Below are positions 5,925 to 8,577 of a DNA stretch of 8,577 nt, piece by piece (within the stretch, counting starts at the first letter, position 1; each line of letters begins with the position of its first letter). The notes below the pieces were generated by a model, which saw only the letters and a list, made by a program, of their open reading frames with translations, was not told where the DNA came from and made no database searches. The DNA lies in the NCBI GenBank assembly GCA_027483745.1, contig JAIXTZ010000056.1:1-8577 (forward strand), given 5' to 3'. This DNA comes from Lysobacteraceae bacterium (lineage in GTDB: Bacteria; Pseudomonadota; Gammaproteobacteria; Xanthomonadales; Xanthomonadaceae). The position numbers were made by a program, and so were the translations under genes.

Positions 5925-7283
5925 ATGCTTGGCTTCCTCCCCTGGCGTCGCGCGTTCGCGAGCCTCATGTTCTTGAATGCGTCGATGGTGTACGCGCAAG
6001 CGCCGGAAGACCCTGGGCGCGTCTGCCTTTCCGGTTCCAACACGGTTGGCCAGCGCCTCGCCCCGGCGATCGCGAAGGCGTGGGCCGCCCAGCAGGGCTG
6101 GCGCTTCGACGGCCAGGATGCCCCAGCCCTCGACGAGTCGCGGCTGCGCTTCACAACGCCGGACGGCCCGCTGGTCGTCGACGTGCTGGCGCATGGCACC
6201 AGCACCGGCTTCGCCGCCCTCCGCGACGGTGACTGCGATCTGTGGATGGCATCGCGTGCGGTGCGGGACGAGGAAGTGGAAGGCGCGCGACGGATCGGCC
6301 CGCTCTATGAGAAGGGGTTGGAACACGTCGTTGCCCTCGACGGCCTGTCCGTCATCGTGCATCCGGGCAACCCGGTCTCGGCCCTGACCGTCGAGCAGGT
6401 GCGCGCGCTGTTCTCCGGCCGCGTGCGCGACTGGTCGCAGGTCGGCGGCGCGCCGGGCCCCGTGGTGCTGCATGCCCGCGACGACCGCTCCGGCACGTTC
6501 GACACCTTCCGGTCGCTGGTGATGGGCGACGCGGCCCTCAGCCCGGCCGCCGCGCGTTACGAGTCGACCGAACAGCTCGCGGCAGCGGTCGCGGCGGACC
6601 CGCAGGCCATCGGCTTCGTCGGCCTCGCTGGCGTCGGGCGCGCGAAGCCCTTGGCTCTCTCGGAGCGCGGCACCGTGCCGATGGGCCCGACGGCGCTGAG
6701 CGTGGCCACCGAGGACTATGTGCTCGCGCGCCGCCTGTTCCTCTACAGCACGGCGCGACCGCGCGGCGAAGTGCAGGCCTTGATCGATTTCGCGCTGGGG
6801 CCCTCGGGCCAACAGGTCGTCGCCGAGGTGGGCTTCGTGCCGCAGGACATCCGCGCGCTCGACCAGCCGCCGCCGGCGCACGACGAGTACCGCGCGCTCG
6901 TCGCCGGTGCGCGCCGGTTGAGCCTGAATTTCCGCTTCGGTGAAGGTGCGGCCGTGCTCGACAACAAAGCGGTCGAGGACATCGAACGCCTGGCCCGCTT
7001 CATGGCCGCACCGCGTCAGGACGGCCACGAATTGCTGCTGATCGGGTTCGCTGATCGTTCCGAAGCGACGCCCTACCTCGCGCTCTCGCTGAGCAACGAC
7101 CGCGTCGACCTCGTGGCCGCCGAGCTGAGGACGAAGGGGCTTCGCGTGGCGCGCCAGCGCGGGCTGGGGCAGATCGCGCCGGTGGCCAGCAACGACACGC
7201 TGGCCGGGCGCTTGCGCAACCGTCGCGTGGAGGTGTGGATCCGCCCGGTCGGCGCCGCCACCACGATCGGCGGGCAGCGCTGA
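5925..7283 (+). CDS. Exported PstS-like substrate-binding domain fused to an OmpA-type peptidoglycan-binding domain
   Basis: The 452-residue protein begins with a signal peptide (WRRAFASLMFLNASMVYAQA, likely cleaved after A26; no lipobox). A phosphate-binding-protein-like domain spans about 31-310: CLSGSNTVG at 34-42, VLAHGTSTGFAAL at 87-99, IVHPGNPVSALTVEQVRALFSG (split 144-153, 154-165) and the phosphate-loop-like DRSGTFDTF at 187-195. An OmpA C-terminal domain follows (about 333-441): LNFRFGEGAAVLD, IGFADRSE with D377, LSLSNDRVDLV with R393 and the family ending NRRVEVWIRP at 432-441. D377 and R393 correspond to the Asp/Arg that hold the diaminopimelate of peptidoglycan. It is expected in the periplasm, bound to the wall. 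C34 and C104 could form a disulfide. A weak GGA at 5915-5917 precedes the ATG. No pstC/A/B genes lie nearby. The role, whether phosphate capture, sensing or wall anchoring, is not established. Confidence 0.88.
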   Translation: MLGFLPWRRAFASLMFLNASMVYAQAPEDPGRVCLSGSNTVGQRLAPAIAKAWAAQQGWRFDGQDAPALDESRLRFTTPDGPLVVDVLAHGTSTGFAALRDGDCDLWMASRAVRDEEVEGARRIGPLYEKGLEHVVALDGLSVIVHPGNPVSALTVEQVRALFSGRVRDWSQVGGAPGPVVLHARDDRSGTFDTFRSLVMGDAALSPAAARYESTEQLAAAVAADPQAIGFVGLAGVGRAKPLALSERGTVPMGPTALSVATEDYVLARRLFLYSTARPRGEVQALIDFALGPSGQQVVAEVGFVPQDIRALDQPPPAHDEYRALVAGARRLSLNFRFGEGAAVLDNKAVEDIERLARFMAAPRQDGHELLLIGFADRSEATPYLALSLSNDRVDLVAAELRTKGLRVARQRGLGQIAPVASNDTLAGRLRNRRVEVWIRPVGAATTIGGQR

Positions 7284-7298
7284 ACCGGCGCGGCGCGC

Positions 7299-8048
7299 TT
7301 ACTTCTTGAGCTTCGCCACCAGTGCGTGCAGGGCGTCCTGCGTCGCCTTGGCGAACCAGCGGTCGACGAAGCCGTCCAGCTCATCGTCGCTGAAACCGTC
7401 GAGGGCCGCATGCAGGTCGGCGCGGGCGATCTTCCGCGTGGTCAGCATCGGCTCGCGGGGCAGCGCGGCCAGTTCGCCCAGCCAATGCAGGCCGCGCGTG
7501 GTGACGTGGTCGGCGTCGGTGAGTTCGTCGACGAGGCCGATGGCCAGCGCCTGCTCCGACTCGATCATCGCGCCGGCCACCATCAGTCGCTCGGCGCGAT
7601 GCGGGCCGACGACGCGGCGCATCAGCACCTGGATGGCATCCGGCACCACCAGCCCGACCTGCGTTTCGTTGAGGCCGATGCGGTAGGCGCCGCGCGCCAT
7701 CACGCGGTAGTCGCAGCACAGCGCCAGCACGCAGCCGCCGGCCGGGCTGTGGCCGCCGATCGCGGCAACCACGGGCACCGGGCAGCGGGCGATGGCACGG
7801 GCGGTGGCGAAGAAGCCCGACCACGCGGCGGTGAGGCCGGCACGGTCGAGGCCGAGCAGGTGCGGCACGTCGAGCCCGCCGGAGAACACCTTCGGCCCAC
7901 CCGAGAGCACGACGCCTTCGACACCTTGGAGCTGCGCGGGCGAAAACGACGTGGCGAGCGCCGCGAGCAGTTCCGGGTTCAGTGCGTTGACGGGCGGCCG
8001 CGCGAGGCGGATTTCGAGCACGTTGCCGTGGGCGATGCGTTCCAGCAT
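7299..8048 (-). CDS. Delta3,delta2-enoyl-CoA isomerase (ECI1-like crotonase)
   Basis: This 249-residue crotonase-fold protein resembles mitochondrial ECI1/DCI more than enoyl-CoA hydratases. The motifs are FSGGLDVPHLL at 55-65 (CoA/oxyanion hole), HSPAGGCVLALCCDYRVMA at 100-118 and IGLNETQVGLVVP at 124-136. The single catalytic glutamate expected of the isomerase is E128 in NETQ. The position of the hydratase's first glutamate is V107 (AGGCVLA against GGGLELA), which argues against hydratase activity. The enzyme would move cis-3 or trans-3 double bonds to trans-2 so that unsaturated fatty acids can enter beta-oxidation (EC 5.3.3.8). The start at 8048 lies 9 nt after the DUF4139 stop and has only a weak GAG upstream, suggesting coupling. 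The stop is 15 bp from that of the convergent PstS-OmpA gene, with no obvious terminator between them. Confidence 0.87.
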   Translation of the reverse strand: MLERIAHGNVLEIRLARPPVNALNPELLAALATSFSPAQLQGVEGVVLSGGPKVFSGGLDVPHLLGLDRAGLTAAWSGFFATARAIARCPVPVVAAIGGHSPAGGCVLALCCDYRVMARGAYRIGLNETQVGLVVPDAIQVLMRRVVGPHRAERLMVAGAMIESEQALAIGLVDELTDADHVTTRGLHWLGELAALPREPMLTTRKIARADLHAALDGFSDDELDGFVDRWFAKATQDALHALVAKLKK

Positions 8049-8057
8049 GGGGGCGTC

Positions 8058-8577
8058 TCAGTCGAGGGTGATGTCGGCGGCCCAACGATAGCGCACGGTG
8101 TAGCGCAGCACCGTCTCGCCGCCGGAAGGAACGCGCACATCGGCCTCGATGCGCTGCGCGTCGGTCTTGCGGAAGCGCTCGCCGCCTTCGAGCAGCTGCC
8201 ACTCCGTCCAGCGCGGCAGGCGGTCGCCCAGGCGCACCGTCGCATCGGCGGCCTTGGCGTTGCGCAGCGTCCATTCCACGGTTTCGGTCATCGTGCGGCC
8301 GCTGCGATCGAGCTGGAAATCGACCGTCTTGCGTTGGGCCGTCACGTCGAAGGCGCCGCCGAGGTCGAGGTCGAGCTCGCGGCCCGCGGCGGTGTGGCCG
8401 ATGTCGGCTTCACCCAGCAACTCGCTGCCGTCGAAAGCGCGCAGGCGTCCCGCGGGCAGAGGTACGCCCAGCCCGGCCGCGCGATCATTCTTGAACACAA
8501 GGCGCGAACGCACCGGGATCTCGCCGTCGCCGCCGAGCTCGCGATGGATCATCGGCCGATCCGGCATCCAGTCGCCA
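8058..8577 (-). CDS. DUF4139-domain protein, C-terminal part (5' end beyond window)
   Basis: The last 172 residues are visible; the frame stays open past the right edge, so the methionine near 8567 is internal and not a start. The segment matches DUF4139 by the run VRSRLVFKNDRAAGLGVPLPAG, GRLRAFDGSELLGEADIGHT, LDLGGAFDVTAQRK and TMTETVEWTLRNAKAADATV, an all-beta, repeat-poor region that ends in VLRYTVRYRWAADITLD. Proteins of this family are usually about 450-550 residues and many carry a signal peptide, but their function is unknown. I cannot see the N-terminus here, so export is unproven. The stop is 9 nt before the ATG of the isomerase gene, so the two are very likely cotranscribed. Confidence 0.82.
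   Translation of the reverse strand, partial: GDWMPDRPMIHRELGGDGEIPVRSRLVFKNDRAAGLGVPLPAGRLRAFDGSELLGEADIGHTAAGRELDLDLGGAFDVTAQRKTVDFQLDRSGRTMTETVEWTLRNAKAADATVRLGDRLPRWTEWQLLEGGERFRKTDAQRIEADVRVPSGGETVLRYTVRYRWAADITLD

Noticed and set aside
7284..7298. Possible bidirectional terminator between the convergent PstS-OmpA and isomerase genes
   Set aside because: The 15-bp gap is only GC-rich with no stem plus T-run on either strand.

Overview
The window is a high-GC stretch of ordinary chromosomal genes on both strands. It looks like a gammaproteobacterium, most plausibly Lysobacterales/Xanthomonadales-like. That placement rests on the strong GC bias, the protein styles (Rnf subunits close to RsxC/RsxD, a Mip/FkpA-type FKBP, NudL, SseA) and gene content; no rRNA or other marker gene is present to confirm it. 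I see no tRNA or rRNA gene, insertion sequence, phage gene, CRISPR array or toxin/defence system. Both ends of the window cut through genes.

Layout. (1) Positions 1-3185, minus strand: a likely operon read right to left. It holds a crotonase-fold enoyl-CoA hydratase (3185-2403), rnfC (2368-815) and rnfD (818 to beyond position 1, cut by the edge); rnfC and rnfD overlap by four bases. rnfB and rnfA are not upstream of rnfC, so the Rnf/Rsx complex appears to be encoded in more than one place. (2) Positions 3186-3322: a divergent intergenic region with a perfect 9-bp DnaA-box match and weak promoter candidates. (3) Positions 3323-5849, plus strand: a secreted FKBP-type peptidyl-prolyl isomerase followed by a convincing intrinsic terminator, then a compact set of DUF1289 small protein, NudL-type CoA pyrophosphatase and SseA-type sulfurtransferase. 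(4) Positions 5850-7283, plus strand: a palindrome-containing spacer, then an exported PstS-like phosphate-binding domain fused to an OmpA-type peptidoglycan-binding domain. (5) Positions 7299-8577, minus strand: an ECI1-like delta3,delta2-enoyl-CoA isomerase and the C-terminal part of a DUF4139 protein, arranged as a tight pair convergent with the PstS-OmpA gene.

How the genes work together. RnfC and RnfD are parts of a membrane complex that exchanges electrons between NADH and ferredoxin (or the SoxR-reducing system) coupled to ion movement. The hydratase and the isomerase would both act in fatty-acid beta-oxidation, but they lie about 4 kb apart in separate units. The FKBP, the PstS-OmpA fusion and probably the DUF4139 protein act in the cell envelope. 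Most of the window is routine. The parts most worth a second look are the FKBP with altered active-site residues, the PstS-OmpA fusion with no transporter genes beside it, the split Rnf locus with an unusual flavin-attachment motif, and the isolated DnaA box.
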